64,000 nucleotides of DNA from Elephas maximus indicus (Eukaryota; Chordata; Mammalia; Proboscidea; Elephantidae), in the NCBI RefSeq assembly GCF_024166365.1, contig NC_064820.1:88860001-88924000 (forward strand), written 5' to 3'. The translations under genes were made by a program, and so were the position numbers. This document shows, piece after piece, positions 54,283 to 64,000 of this stretch (its first letter is position 1; every line of letters begins with the position of its first letter). The notes beneath the pieces were generated by a model. The model saw nothing but the letters and a program-made list of their open reading frames with translations. It did not search any database and was not told the origin of the DNA.

Positions 54283-56784
54283 GGTATCTCTGAAGAGTGG
54301 TATGACTGTAACATTTCTTTTTTATACTAATTTTTTCTTGTAAAGTATATGTATTTAGGTAAGAATTTCTTATTTACAATATTTTAAATAATTTTTTTTC
54401 AATAGGATAGCATATGTAGACTAAAGAGGTGGGAGATATGGGCTTAAGCCTGGGATATAGAGCAGTGTATAAGAGGATACCCGTGAGAAACAAGGTAGAA
54501 TTTAGGGAATCTTTGGGCAGTAGAAAACCGGGCATCTTTATATGAGGATGATCATGGCGGGGGGTGGGGGAGGGAGCTATGTCACTTGCAGAAAATTTAT
54601 ACCTGATTCACATTGGAATAGCAGTTCAGGCGTATCCATTGGTGAGCTGGATTTGGCTTGTACCATTAGTAGAAAGCCAATTGTGTGCATCGCTTCCCAA
54701 ATATGCATTCAGTGACCTCACCTTGGTAGCATGAAATTGGCCATGGTGAGCGTATTTAAGTCATGGGAATTGGCAAACACTGCAAATCAAGAATTTCCAA
54801 CCTCTCCCCGCCACCACCACCTCCCAGAGAGACGAATGTTAAACATTTATCAGCACACAGCTGGTTATACCCAACTTGGTCACACATCCCAAAGTATGCT
54901 TCTCCTATTGTTACCTGCAACATGCTTGTCTCTAACAGTGACTCCTTCTGCTTACCCTAGTTACAAATTTTAGGGGGGAAATGATTTGGTTTATTTGATT
55001 GATTTCAACTTGATAAAGCAATCTTAAGAAAAAAAGTTGGGGAGAAGTCCATCTACTATATGCAGATTTTTTTTTCCCCATCTTCACTTCAGCCAGCCAG
55101 CCAGCCAGCGTTGTGACACTGAGAAGTAAGACGCTCAGCAGACAGACAACTCCGCGTGTGTTAGCTGAACCCTGAACACCTAAGTGAGTTCACAGGGCAT
55201 TTCCACTCACTTGGTTCATGTTCTCTGAATTGACTCCTATTTTAGATTTAAATTATTTCTGTGGCCAGAACTATTCATGCTGTTTCTAGTTGGGTGTTAA
55301 GAATTGATTTCTCAATAATTTATGATAAAGCATTGATCCTGTATTCTTTAAAAACAGTGGCCTCCACCCCCTGAGCTTTCTCTTTTCTCTTTAGACTGGT
55401 TGCTTTTGTTTTGACTGCTTCAGGCCCTTTGGCACTGAGAAAGTTAATGTTTGAAGCTCTTGAAAAGTGGGCGCCTTTATTCACAAGCTTTTTGTGCACA
55501 GTGAGGGTATTTTACTTCCCCATTTTCATTCCCAGTCTGAACCTGCATTAGAGGGATTTATTACAAATGAACGCCTTGTAGTAGAGGCTTCCTCTTTGCC
55601 TCAGGACACTCACCACCTGTGAGGGGCTCCTCCAGTGATTGCTCCACCTTCTGGGAACCATTTCACTTCCCCCGAAGTTCTGCCACTTTCCACCTCCACT
55701 GCCTCAGATGTGTGCATGTCAATTGTTTCACCCAAAGGCTAGAATAATTTTCTCACCTGAATTGACTTTCATTTGAAGTAGTGTAAAAATGTAAGGATAA
55801 TCGCAGGGGAATGGATTAAAAAATCTGCACTAATTAGAACACTCAGATCCCAAGTGCCTGAGCTCTACACTCTCAGACTTCTCAGGAAATGACAGGAAAT
55901 CCCTCAGACCAGAGTGTCCCCTGGGCTGACCTTCCTTTATGGACTGATGGACTGCAGCATCAGCCTCCACTAGCTTCCCAAAGCTGGACATATTCTCTTA
56001 ACAGATGAAGCACCCTGTTGATACCAGAAAAGAGCCAAGGCATAACATGGTATCAGCCATCAGAGTGTTTAGGGTAAGCAGATCCTTTACAAAATGAGAC
56101 AGTTGCTTGGTAAACCACCTCAGACTTAAAATAGAATAAAGTGAAAATTCCTTAAAGAAGTAACCATTGCAGTCAGCTTGTGTGTAATCGGGTTGCTAAT
56201 AAGCTACTCAAACCAAATCAAGTTACTAAGTTCTCACAGGTTACCGGGTGGGGCACTGAGCAGCTCTATACTGCATTGTCTTCTCTGGTGTTGTGCATTA
56301 TGCAAATAATAGAAAATCAACTAACTGGCCAGGGAAGAGTAATATATCCCCCTTACTTTTTTCTCCTCTCCCTAAATTAATATTAAGAGATCGTATTTTG
56401 TCTATGCTCAACTTAATTTATAATAAAGGTTCAATATCCAAATGTAATGCAATACAAATAATAGACTAATTATTTGGTGTCCATAGTAAACTGAAATATT
56501 AGAAAGTATGAGGACTGACAGTAATTTCATTTTAGGATCACATCTTTCTTGCCTTGCTTGGTAAATTTAACTGTTTACACTGGAAGAATGAGGACCAATA
56601 TATATCCTCTCGCCAGAAACAACTGAAAAACTGGACAAAATATACGAAATCATGGTTCCAAAGTAATTGCGTATCAGGCAACAAGCGACAGACATACCTG
56701 ATAGGAAAGTAGCAGGTTGAGCCCTACTATTGTCCCAGTCTCCTGCCATGAGAGTTTGTAGGCTGCAAGGCCAAGTGTCCAGGA
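54283..56784. other. Longest stretch with no recognised repeat
   Basis: 2.5 kb with no SINE, LINE or LTR that I can name and no convincing coding frame. Contains a short (AGCC)n run at 55091-55109. Low repeat density in such a repeat-rich window could mean old or constrained sequence; no exon structure is visible. Confidence 0.45.
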
Positions 56785-57400
56785 TATGGAGGAACTGAGT
56801 CTCTCACATACCGCTGGTGGTAACGTAAATGGTATAAGGACTTTAGAAAAGTTAAGCAGTTTCTTAAAACGTTAAACATATAACTACCACAAGATCCAGC
56901 CATTCTGCTCCTAGTTATTTACCAAAAAGAATGAAAACATATGTCCACAGAAAGAATTGCACAGAAAAATTTCTAGCCTATCTTTATTTGCAAGGGCCAA
57001 AAAATTGGAAAAACCCCCAAATGTCCATCAACAGGTGAATGGATGAATACTCTGTGCTTTAATCCATACAATGGAATATTACTCCGCAATAAAAAGGAAT
57101 GATCTCTTGATGGTCACAATGGCGTGAATCAATTTCAAGGGAAGAAGCCAGACAAAGAGTATATACTGAATCATTTCATTTATATAAAATTCTAGAAAAT
57201 GTACACTAGTCTATAGTGACAGCAAGATTAGCAGTTGCCTAGAAATAGAAGCAGAGTTGGTGGGAGGAGGTATGACAAAGAGGCATAGTTCATGTTTTGG
57301 GGGGTGTCTCTGGTACATACATCTGTCAAAAGTTGTCAAAAATGCACACTTTTGCTCTGTGCAATTTATTATATGTCCTTTATATCCCAATACCGTTGCC
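56785..57400 (+). mobile_element. Old L1, 3' portion
   Basis: GATCCAGCCATTCTGCTCCT, AAATGTCCATCAACAGGTGA, ATGGAATATTACTCCGCAAT and a late TTATTATATGTCCTTTATAT: the order of L1 ORF2 3' region into 3'UTR. Decayed. Confidence 0.85.
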
Positions 57401-57410
57401 ATCGTTGCCG

Positions 57411-57624
57411 AATTTTTACGCAAATAACCTGCGCCTTCCGCGTTTGTTGGCGGCTGCCCTCTCACGCCCCCCGCCCCCCGTATTTACGTAAGTAATCTAT
57501 GCCAATTTTTTTTCAGCCCAACGTGGAAGAGGATTGGCATGGAGGCGCTCCTGAGGTGCCTTTCCAGGGAGAATGCAGGCCCCGAAAACAAACGCAGAAG
57601 GCGTTTTTTGCATAAAAATAAGGT
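57411..57624. mobile_element. Small inverted-repeat element (MITE-like), family unknown
   Basis: The left arm (57411-57448) has TTTTTACGCAAATAA, four extra bases, then CGCCTTCCGCGTTTGTT. The right arm (57587-57624) is its reverse complement with few changes. A third, direct copy of the arm start (TATTTACGTAAGTAATC) lies at 57481. The interior is CpG- and C-rich (CGCCCCCCGCCCCCCG). No transposase. No clear target duplication was found. Confidence 0.6.
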
Positions 57625-57629
57625 AGATT

Positions 57630-58253
57630 CCTACAGGGTAGAACTGCCCCATAGGGTTTCCAAGGCTGTAACCTTTATGAAGGAGACCGTCACACCTTTC
57701 TCCCTTGGAGTTGCTGGTGGGTTTGAACTGCCTTCCTTTTTTTTTTTTCTCCAGATATTTATTTATTTATTATTCAGTGTAAACCCAACATGATACCAAC
57801 ATGATTTCATGTCTTTAGGGAAGAAATATATTCTGGTTAAGTGGAAAATTGTGCGGATGGCTTCTGGAAGACCTTCATTCTAAGCAGCTTTATAGGAAAT
57901 CATTTTATTTAGAAGTCAGGGCCTTCTTTCTTCAGTTTGCTGTAATCCACATTCACTGAGTAGAACTTGTATCGTTCATTGGGGGCCACTCTGTTCCATG
58001 GTTCTGGGTTATTCTTTTTGTCCCAACTGACGTCTGGATTAAACAATGCAAGATGCAAGGCATACAGTGCTGCTCCAGTACCTCCAGTTCCCATAAATAT
58101 GAACAGCGGTATCAAGCTGGGGTGCTTCTTGGCCAGACCGATGACATGGCGGATCATGTTTGCGGCAGAGGCTTCAGATCCGGAAGGAAGGAGACTGAAC
58201 TGCCTTCCTTTTGATTAGCAGCCGAACTCTTAATCACTGTACCATCAGGGCTC
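57630..58253 (-). mobile_element. AfroSINE split by the NDUFA4 retrocopy
   Basis: The tail-side part (57632-57740: TAGAACTGCCCCATAGGG, AGGCTGTAACCTTTATGAAG) and the head-side part (58196-58253: GATTAGCAGCCGAACTCTTA, CCATCAGGGCTCC) join perfectly once the insert is removed. Confidence 0.92.
57741..58195 (-). pseudogene. NDUFA4 (retrocopy): NDUFA4 retrocopy with open reading frame
   Basis: An intronless copy of NDUFA4, a small single-pass inner-membrane protein of mitochondrial cytochrome c oxidase (once assigned to complex I). The frame at 57909-58157 is 82 aa (81 in human) and uninterrupted, from [19 protein letters not shown] through a hydrophobic segment (about residues 14-37) to [17 protein letters not shown]. 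One codon appears gained in [11 protein letters not shown] 3'UTR with overlapping AATAAA signals (57758-57771) leads to a poly(A) tail (T run from 57741). The target duplication TGAACTGCCTTCCTTTT lies at 57724-57740 and 58196-58212, inside a SINE. It carries only about 38 nt of 5'UTR and no introns. Expression is unknown; the intact frame may just reflect youth. Confidence 0.93.
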
Positions 58254-58626
58254 CTATATCTCTATAAAACTTTTTTTTTTTTTAAGCAACAATAAAGTGA
58301 GGATTTTTTTCCTCAATTTTTTAACTTTAAATTGTTACCACTAGCCTGATGATTGGTCATTTATAGAGAAGTTAGCTTATGCCAGGCCTTGGGCGAAGTC
58401 TCCTGCTCACATTATGTCCGGCAAATTCTCACAAGAACTCTACAGAACAGACAGTGCTACAAACCCTATATTACCATGTGGAGACTGAGGAGTCTTTTCT
58501 TTTTTTGTAGGGACGAGGGTGGAGTTAAGTTACTTTTAGAATTTTACTCACCTAACTTTTTTAGTAAAATGGTGAAGCCATGTTTTGAACCTAACCAGCC
58601 TGCTACTATTTTACCCTTTAAATACC
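58254..58626 (-). mobile_element. Probable MIR remnant and unassigned sequence
   Basis: 58375-58560 (GCCAGGCCTTGGGCGAAGTC, AATTCTCACAAGAACTCTAC, ATGTGGAGACTGAGGAGTC) follows reverse MIR order weakly. A T12 run lies at 58272. Confidence 0.5.
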
Positions 58627-58786
58627 CAGACCCAGTGCCATCAAGTCGATTCAGACTCATAGCGACCCTGTAGGACAGAGTAGAACTAACTGCCCCATAG
58701 AGTTTCCAAGGAGTGCCTGGCAGATTCGAACTGCTGACCCTTTGGTTAGCAGCTGTAGCACTTAACCACTAGGCCACCAGGGTTTC
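58627..58786 (-). mobile_element. PSINE, short form
   Basis: CCCAGTGCCATCAAGTCGAT to GGCCACCAGGGTTTC, with a 4-base duplication (ACTAACTG) in the body. Confidence 0.93.
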
Positions 58787-58884
58787 TTAAAAAAAAAAAA
58801 AAATGAATAATTTTTCAGTGATGAGGAGATAGATGGACTAGAGATTTTTACTTTATCTTGAGTGCTGGGTGGAAAACAAAAGTA

Positions 58885-59208
58885 CAGTAGTCACCACTAA
58901 TCTGCCAGGGGGATGTATTCCAAGACCCCTGTGGAGGCCTGAAACCGGGGATAGCACCAAACCCTATATGTACTATGTTTTGATAAAGTTTGATTTATAA
59001 ATTAGGCACAATAAGAGATGAACAACAATAATTAATAATAAAATGGAACAATTATAACAATATACCGTAATAAAAGTTAACATAATATGGTCTCTGGGCG
59101 GGAGGGAGTGGGACAGCTCCAGACTTCATCAAGCTACTTGTTTAACATTTTTGGACCATGGTAACTAGAACCGTGGAAAGCAAAACCACGAATCAGGGGG
59201 GACTACTG
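58885..59208. mobile_element. Tigger-like (Tc1/mariner) non-autonomous element
   Basis: Inverted ends CAGTAGTCACCACTAATC and its counterpart AATCAGGGGGGACTACTG, flanked by TA on both sides (58883-58884 and 59209-59210). The interior has CCAAGACCCCTGTGGAGGCC and AACCACGAATC, as in mammalian Tigger MITEs. No transposase. Confidence 0.88.
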
Positions 59209-59213
59209 TATCT

Positions 59214-59382
59214 CTGGAGCCCTGGTGGCACCGTGGTGAACAAATCAACTACTAACCACAAGATAGGTAGTTCAAATCCACCAGCCACTCCTTGGAAACC
59301 ATATGGGGCAGTTCTACTCTGTCCTGTAGGGTTGCTGTGAGTTAGAATTAACTCCACTGCAACCGTTTTGTTTGTTTTGGTA
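59214..59382 (+). mobile_element. PSINE, short form
   Basis: GGAGCCCTGGTGGCACCGTG head, B-box TAGTTCAAATCCACC, and a GTTTTGTTTGTTTTGG tail. It begins four bases after the Tigger TA. Confidence 0.93.
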
Positions 59383-59439
59383 CTGTACCTCTGAAATAGA
59401 AACCAGATATGTTATTTCACATCATTCATTTTTTTTCAC

Positions 59440-59545
59440 CAGTTTTTCAGGATATCTAGGTGCCAAGCACTGCTTCAGGAACTTTGAATACAACTGTGAA
59501 AAAAATATGGTCCTTGCTTTTAAGGGATTCATGTAATCTATGAAT
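59440..59545 (-). mobile_element. L2 LINE 3' end
   Basis: TAGGTGCCAAGCACTGCTTC, AAATATGGTCCTTGCTTTTA then AGGGATTCATGTAATC, in reverse L2 order. Confidence 0.65.
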
Positions 59546-59678
59546 TGTAGCATGGTGGGATAAAAGTAGTAATGGAAGTGCATACAAGTTACAGTAGCTA
59601 CCTCAACTGAAAGGTAGCAGAGAGGTGAGGTTGGGGTGCAGCAGATGGAGTCACTTCAGAAAAGCTTCATAGACTAAC

Positions 59679-59888
59679 CACAAACCAGAAGCCATCAAGC
59701 CAGCCCTGACTCATGATGACCCCATGTGTGTCAGAGTAAAATTGTGCTCTAAGGGTTTTCAGTGGCTGGTCTTTCAGAAGTAGATTGCCAGGGCTTTCTT
59801 TCAGTGCACCTCTGGGTGGACGCGAACTGTCAACTTTTCAGTTCTCAGACAAGAGCATTAACTGTATGCACACACACTCAAAGACTCC
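59679..59888 (-). mobile_element. AfroSINE, RTE-like body form
   Basis: AGAAGCCATCAAGCCAGCCC, CAGTGGCTGGTCTTTCAGAA and CAAAGACTCCC. Old and diverged. Confidence 0.8.
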
Positions 59889-61430
59889 CTTCATGAACTA
59901 GAATAAACTTAATCAGGTCTTGAAATTTTGGTCAGTTTCTTCCAAATAGACGAAGGTGGGAAGCAGAAAAGACCCTTACAGTGTTTAGAAACGACATATA
60001 CAAAGGCAAGAGGGATGATCTAAAAGGGCAAAATATTTTCAAAAGCAGAAGTGACCAGGAAATGAACTTTTAAGTCAATTTATTAAAAGTTGTCAATATT
60101 TGAGTTGGAAATTTCTGGAAAGTAAGAAGCGTTTATTTGGAGTTCCTTTAGGTTATTATAATTTCCAGAAGTATTTAAACATGAAACTCTCTGTATTTTG
60201 TTGCCAGGAGGTAACAGAAATAGATGAACTTGAGGGGGTCAGGAGTGATACACACTCCAGGTCACAATAAGTGACCTAGTATTATTTAGTGCATATGGTC
60301 TTTAAGTGGCATATCAGTAAAATGAAAATAATTTGAATCTGGACTAAATTTTTAGATTCTTATTTTTATTACCATCTCAAAGCTATTTTAATAAATGAAA
60401 TGATGCATATGAGATATATTTTACAAGCTTTACGCTTTTATGAAAACATCTTAAATTTACTTTTCTAAATTCAACTTTATTTAAGAAAATGGAGCACTTG
60501 GAACACCAAAGCTTTGCCTGCTGATTTCCCCCTTAAGAGTCCTGTTCTTATGAAATCACTCTTACTTTTGTTTGAAAATTTTAAGTCTATAACTTTTAGT
60601 CCCATATAAACAGAGGTTTCTTAGTTATCTTCTCAAACAATTCCTAGTTTTATGTTTATAGATTATTGGCCCAATCTGTAAACATTGCATTAACTGGGGA
60701 ATCCTCCAAAGACAGTTTTGCATTTTTTTTTTTTTTTTAAGACCAGAATTTCTTGAAGATTTCGAAGCTTCAGTTCGTGTTTATTATGACTACTTCAGGG
60801 ACTGATAGGGGTCTGAGACCTGGGTAAAGTTTATTACAAAAAGTCTTACTGAGTTTATTTCAAAAACAACTCTATCTGTAAGGACTAATACCCAAGGCTG
60901 ATGTTCTCATGCTGTGTTACTTTGAAGCATGGTAGAGGGGGGAAGAAAGGTAATGAAAAATATTTAATTGAGTGAGAGCAACTGAACAAAACACCAATTG
61001 ATTTTTCTGTGTTCTTGCACAAAACTGAATGATGTAGAAGTCAAATTTATCAAAAACAAAATAGTATGTCCGAGAAAAGAGTTTATCAGAATGTCTAGGA
61101 TAGTATGGATTTACAGAGCACTTAACTAAGGCTGAAAAGGCTGAGGCCACTTAAAAGTGATAAGTATTTTTGCTCCACACTACCCCCCCCCGCCCCCGCT
61201 CACTTTTAGGAGGACTGAGAGCAGAGCAGTCTGTGCTCTGTTCAGCTTCAGTTTAGTAAAGAAAAATAAATAAATAAGTGGTACCGTATGGAAATAGTTA
61301 ACAACTCCCTGGGAAAGTTCCAAAATAGTCAGTCTTTAGAAATTCAGTTGCAACCTCTCTTTAGAGTAAGTTGTGCTTTTAATCAGATCTCAGGTCTGAA
61401 AATAAGAACAAAATATATCACAATAAATCC
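59889..61430. other. Unassigned AT-rich sequence
   Basis: No gene or repeat recognised. T17 near 60724; a C-rich run at 61184-61198. Confidence 0.4.
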
Positions 61431-61490
61431 TCACTACAGGGTCGCTGTGAGTCGGAATCGACTTGACAGCACTGGGTTTGGTTTTGGTTT
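61431..61490 (+). mobile_element. PSINE tail fragment
   Basis: Only the 3' part remains: GGGTCGCTGTGAGTCGGAAT to GGTTTGGTTTTGGTTTT. Strong 5' truncation. Confidence 0.85.
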
Positions 61491-61705
61491 TATCATGCTT
61501 TCGTGAGACATATATTAGCTTGCTATAATCTCACTCTCGCTCTCACCACTCCCAGCCCCCTTCTCTTATCTCCTCCAAAAAATATGGACAAATGTGACTA
61601 TATATAGACATATACAGTACAAGAAACCAGCAGTGGGAATCAGTCCTGTCCTGGCTGTCTGAGGTGGTCAACTCCCTCTGTGAACATCAATGTTCTCTTC
61701 TCTGA
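61491..61705. other. Unassigned sequence
   Basis: Short CT-rich patch at 61531-61545. Nothing else recognised. Confidence 0.4.
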
Positions 61706-61903
61706 ACCAGCTGCTGTCGGGTTGACTCCCCCCTATGGAGACCCCGTCTGTGTCAGAGTAGAGCTGCGCTCCGTGGAGTTTTAAGGGGCTGATTTTTCAG
61801 AAGTAGATCGTCAGGCCTTTCTCCTGAGGCACCTCTGAGTGGACTCAAACCTCCTACCTTTAGGTTAGAAACCAAGTATGTTAACTGTATCACCCTGGGA
61901 TTC
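61706..61903 (-). mobile_element. AfroSINE, RTE-like body form
   Basis: CAGCTGCTGTCGGGTTGACT, GGGGCTGATTTTTCAGAAGT and TATCACCCTGGGATTCC. Its head is unusual (CCCAGGGTG instead of CCCTGGTGG), a feature shared with the copy at 62857. Confidence 0.85.
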
Positions 61904-62005
61904 CTCTTTTCTGTAAAGCTGGAATAACAATAATTACTTTTAAGGATTATAGCTGGCATGTGCTAAATGCTCAGTAATGGGCAGCTATTATTACTGTTTT
62001 TATTG
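61904..62005 (+). mobile_element. MIR SINE, 3' part
   Basis: TTTCTGTAAAGCTGGAATAA, CTGGCATGTGCTAAATGCTC and ATTATTATTT, in MIR sense order. Confidence 0.65.
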
Positions 62006-62840
62006 TTGTCATTATTATTTATTTTATAATAAAGATAATACTATAATAATAATATTTATTATTTCATTATTACCATCCTGGAGAATGAGGGAGGGCTATT
62101 TAGAGCTCATCTGAGATTGAAGCATCCTTTGTATCTTTTGGACAAACACTACCCTGGAAACAAATTATTTTGGTTTTGATAGCAAGAAGATGATGTAATG
62201 ACTGGATTTGTCATCAAAACAGAAGCTAGAGATTAATACCAGCCTTGTGCATTTAACTTTAACCAACTAGCACAACCTTTTAAAAACCCAATGGTGTTTT
62301 TAAAACTTTTAATTTAAAGGTACCACTACTGACTGCCAACTTCTTGAATGTTTCCTTACCCAGCATCTTAAGTTAAAATTGTTTCCAAATCATTGTTTCA
62401 GGATGGCTAACAGTGCTGTCCTATGCCAGCCACACCAGCCACCAGCAGTCGAGTGAGCCCAGCACTTCTACAGCCATTTACCTTAGGCCACGAGTCTTGC
62501 CTCTTCCCTTCTAGCTCACTGGAAGAACTGGAGACCATTTCTGCTTTGCAAAGCCAAAGCTAACTTTCAAGAAATAAGAGAGTAGTTCAAAGCACTATTA
62601 CTAATTACAACTGATGAGACGGTAGATACAGCAGTGCTTTGTAGTGATACAGCACTAGTTGTGGGTAAGTAAACTTCGGAATCAATAGAGAATGCTTACT
62701 TCTAAGTGTATTCCATTTCCCATGGAACATACTTGCACAAAGGAAAACTAATTTGACTCTTCAAGGTGGGCGGGGCAGGGGTGGAGTCTCTTGTGAATTA
62801 AGCTTTGAATCCCAGGGTGCTTTAGGAGATGTCTCTTAGG
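62006..62840. other. Unassigned sequence
   Basis: AT-rich ATA/TAT patch at 62020-62080. No gene recognised. Confidence 0.4.
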
Positions 62841-62856
62841 TCTGTGGAAGCAATAA

Positions 62857-63060
62857 CCAAAAACCAAACCAAACCCAACGCCGTTGAGTCCATTTGACTA
62901 GTAGCGATCCTATAGGAGAGAGTAGGACTGTCCCATAGGGTTTCCAAGGAGCGCCTGGTGGATTTGAACTGCTGACCTTTTGGTTAGCAGCCATAGCTCT
63001 TAACCACTACACCACCCTGGGACTCCTCTTTTCTGTAAAGCTGTCATAACACTAAGGGCT
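62857..63060 (-). mobile_element. PSINE with 36-nt extra sequence at its 5' end
   Basis: A PSINE body (62857-63024) plus 63025-63060 are together flanked by a perfect 13-bp duplication, TCTGTGGAAGCAA, at 62841-62853 and 63061-63073. The extra 5' sequence and SINE head (CCCTGGGACTCCTCTTTTCT, then GTAAAGCTG) match the region just upstream of the SINE at 61706-61903. Confidence 0.88.
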
Positions 63061-63073
63061 TCTGTGGAAGCAA

Positions 63074-63816
63074 CAGCCACTGCGATTGCTAGTGTTCTTC
63101 ACATGTGTTTTAGGACAACTGGCAGGTAATTTCGGAATATTGTTACAATTCTTTTAAATATAAAATTTGACAGTATTTTTCTGCAGGGTTGGTATGATAT
63201 ACCCTATGGATAGAAATTAATTGTTAATTAATTAAGCTACAAATTAATTGTTTCCATCATCACTTAAATACTTCTCTCAATTAAAGTACCATTTTATGAG
63301 CAAAAAATCAAATCGGATCCTTCAAATCAATGGATCTCCAAGTATCAAAAATTATAAATAAATTAAATTTGAATCCTATATGTAATCTCTCTTCCTTAGG
63401 AAAAAATCTCTAGTCATTTATGTCAAAATTGGACCTCCCAAATGGAGTTACTAGGTACCTATTTCCATCCTCAAACCACACATTTGCTTCACAAATCAAG
63501 TAATTACGAGCACAAACGGATCTTGGAAGTGCAATCACTTCACTGACACATGCAAGTAAAATACGATGCTCAATTTCCATCTTAATGCATGCAAATGACA
63601 CACCCACACGCACAGGCTCTACAACTGTCCCTGTGCACAGCCTCCTGCTTTAGCTATTGGATTTAAGGAGGCATCCTGTTCCTCTGAACATATTGAATGA
63701 CATTGAGCAGAAGGAGTGTTTCCAATTCTATTTTCATTTACATTTCTTACTTTCATTCCTAAGGGCGTAAATATTGAATTCTAGTACTTAAGATATATTT
63801 ATCTTTTGTCTAAAAA
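63074..63816. other. Unassigned AT-rich sequence
   Basis: A 67-codon minus-strand frame (63410-63613) has no recognisable domain. Nothing else seen. Confidence 0.4.
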
Positions 63817-63990
63817 AACCAAAAAACCAAACCAAACCCATTGCTGTCAAGTAGATTCCAACTTATAGCAACCCTGTAGGACAGAGTAGAACTGCCTCAG
63901 AGAGTTTCCAAGGAGTGCCTGGTGGATTCCAACTGCCGATCTTTTGGTTAGCAGCCACAGCACTTAACCATTTTGCCACCAGGGTTGTCT
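63817..63990 (-). mobile_element. PSINE, short form
   Basis: AAACCAAACCAAACCCATTG to TTTGCCACCAGGGTTGTC. TCT(TT)TGTCTAA on both sides is the probable target duplication. Confidence 0.92.
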
Positions 63991-64000
63991 TGTCTAAGAA

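Overview
This is vertebrate intergenic or intronic DNA, almost certainly from a proboscidean (elephant lineage). The main clue is more than 40 copies of a tRNA-headed SINE that matches what I know as the afrotherian AfroSINE/PSINE group. The short form ends in a TTTGG-rich tail that I associate with elephants. A BovB-like RTE LINE whose 3' tail matches the longer SINEs supports this, as does old shared mammalian background (MIR, L2, MaLR/MLT1 LTRs, Tigger, old L1). No spliced host gene is visible. The only host-gene-derived sequences are two intronless retrocopies: ferritin heavy chain, which is decayed, and NDUFA4, whose reading frame is open.

Layout. 1-1.3 kb: antisense RTE with its 5' end inverted. 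1.9-4.7 kb: one old sense L1 split by a SINE and an RTE tail. 5.2-5.6 kb: 3' end of a young L1. 6.4-7.1 kb: a hAT-like foldback element with a perfect 8-bp target duplication. 7.1-18 kb: SINEs, MIRs and sequence I cannot assign. 18.1-21.0 kb: a near full-length but decayed RTE inserted in a MIR. 21-30 kb: SINEs, a 58-bp perfect palindrome, an internally deleted RTE, an L2 and a MaLR LTR. 30.5-40.8 kb: old antisense L1/HAL1-like sequence. 31.4-38.8 kb: a complete young antisense L1 inserted into that old sequence. 41.1-41.6 kb: ferritin pseudogene. 41.7-57.4 kb: LTRs, SINEs, a headless RTE composite and an old L1. 57.4-58.3 kb: a small inverted-repeat element, then a SINE split by the NDUFA4 retrocopy. 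58.3-64 kb: a Tigger MITE, L2/MIR pieces and SINEs.

The main object is the 7.3-kb L1 on the minus strand. It has a matching 15-bp target duplication, a poly(A) tail, a G-rich 3'UTR tract, an open ORF2 (1271 aa) with endonuclease, reverse transcriptase and Cys-rich motifs, an open ORF1 (338 aa) and a CpG-rich 5'UTR with about three tandem units and a YY1-like site at its 5' end. Two features are unusual compared with human L1. The ORF1-ORF2 spacer is 459 nt long and holds an 88-codon ORF whose stop overlaps the ORF2 start as ATGA. A 250-codon antisense ORF also runs through the 5'UTR.

The elements depend on one another. L1 machinery most likely made the NDUFA4 and ferritin retrocopies. The RTE is the likely driver of the ACAACA-tailed SINEs, whose bodies also resemble the RTE 5' end. 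Repeat boundaries were placed by eye and are approximate unless a target duplication fixes them; family names come from memory of consensus sequences, not from a search.
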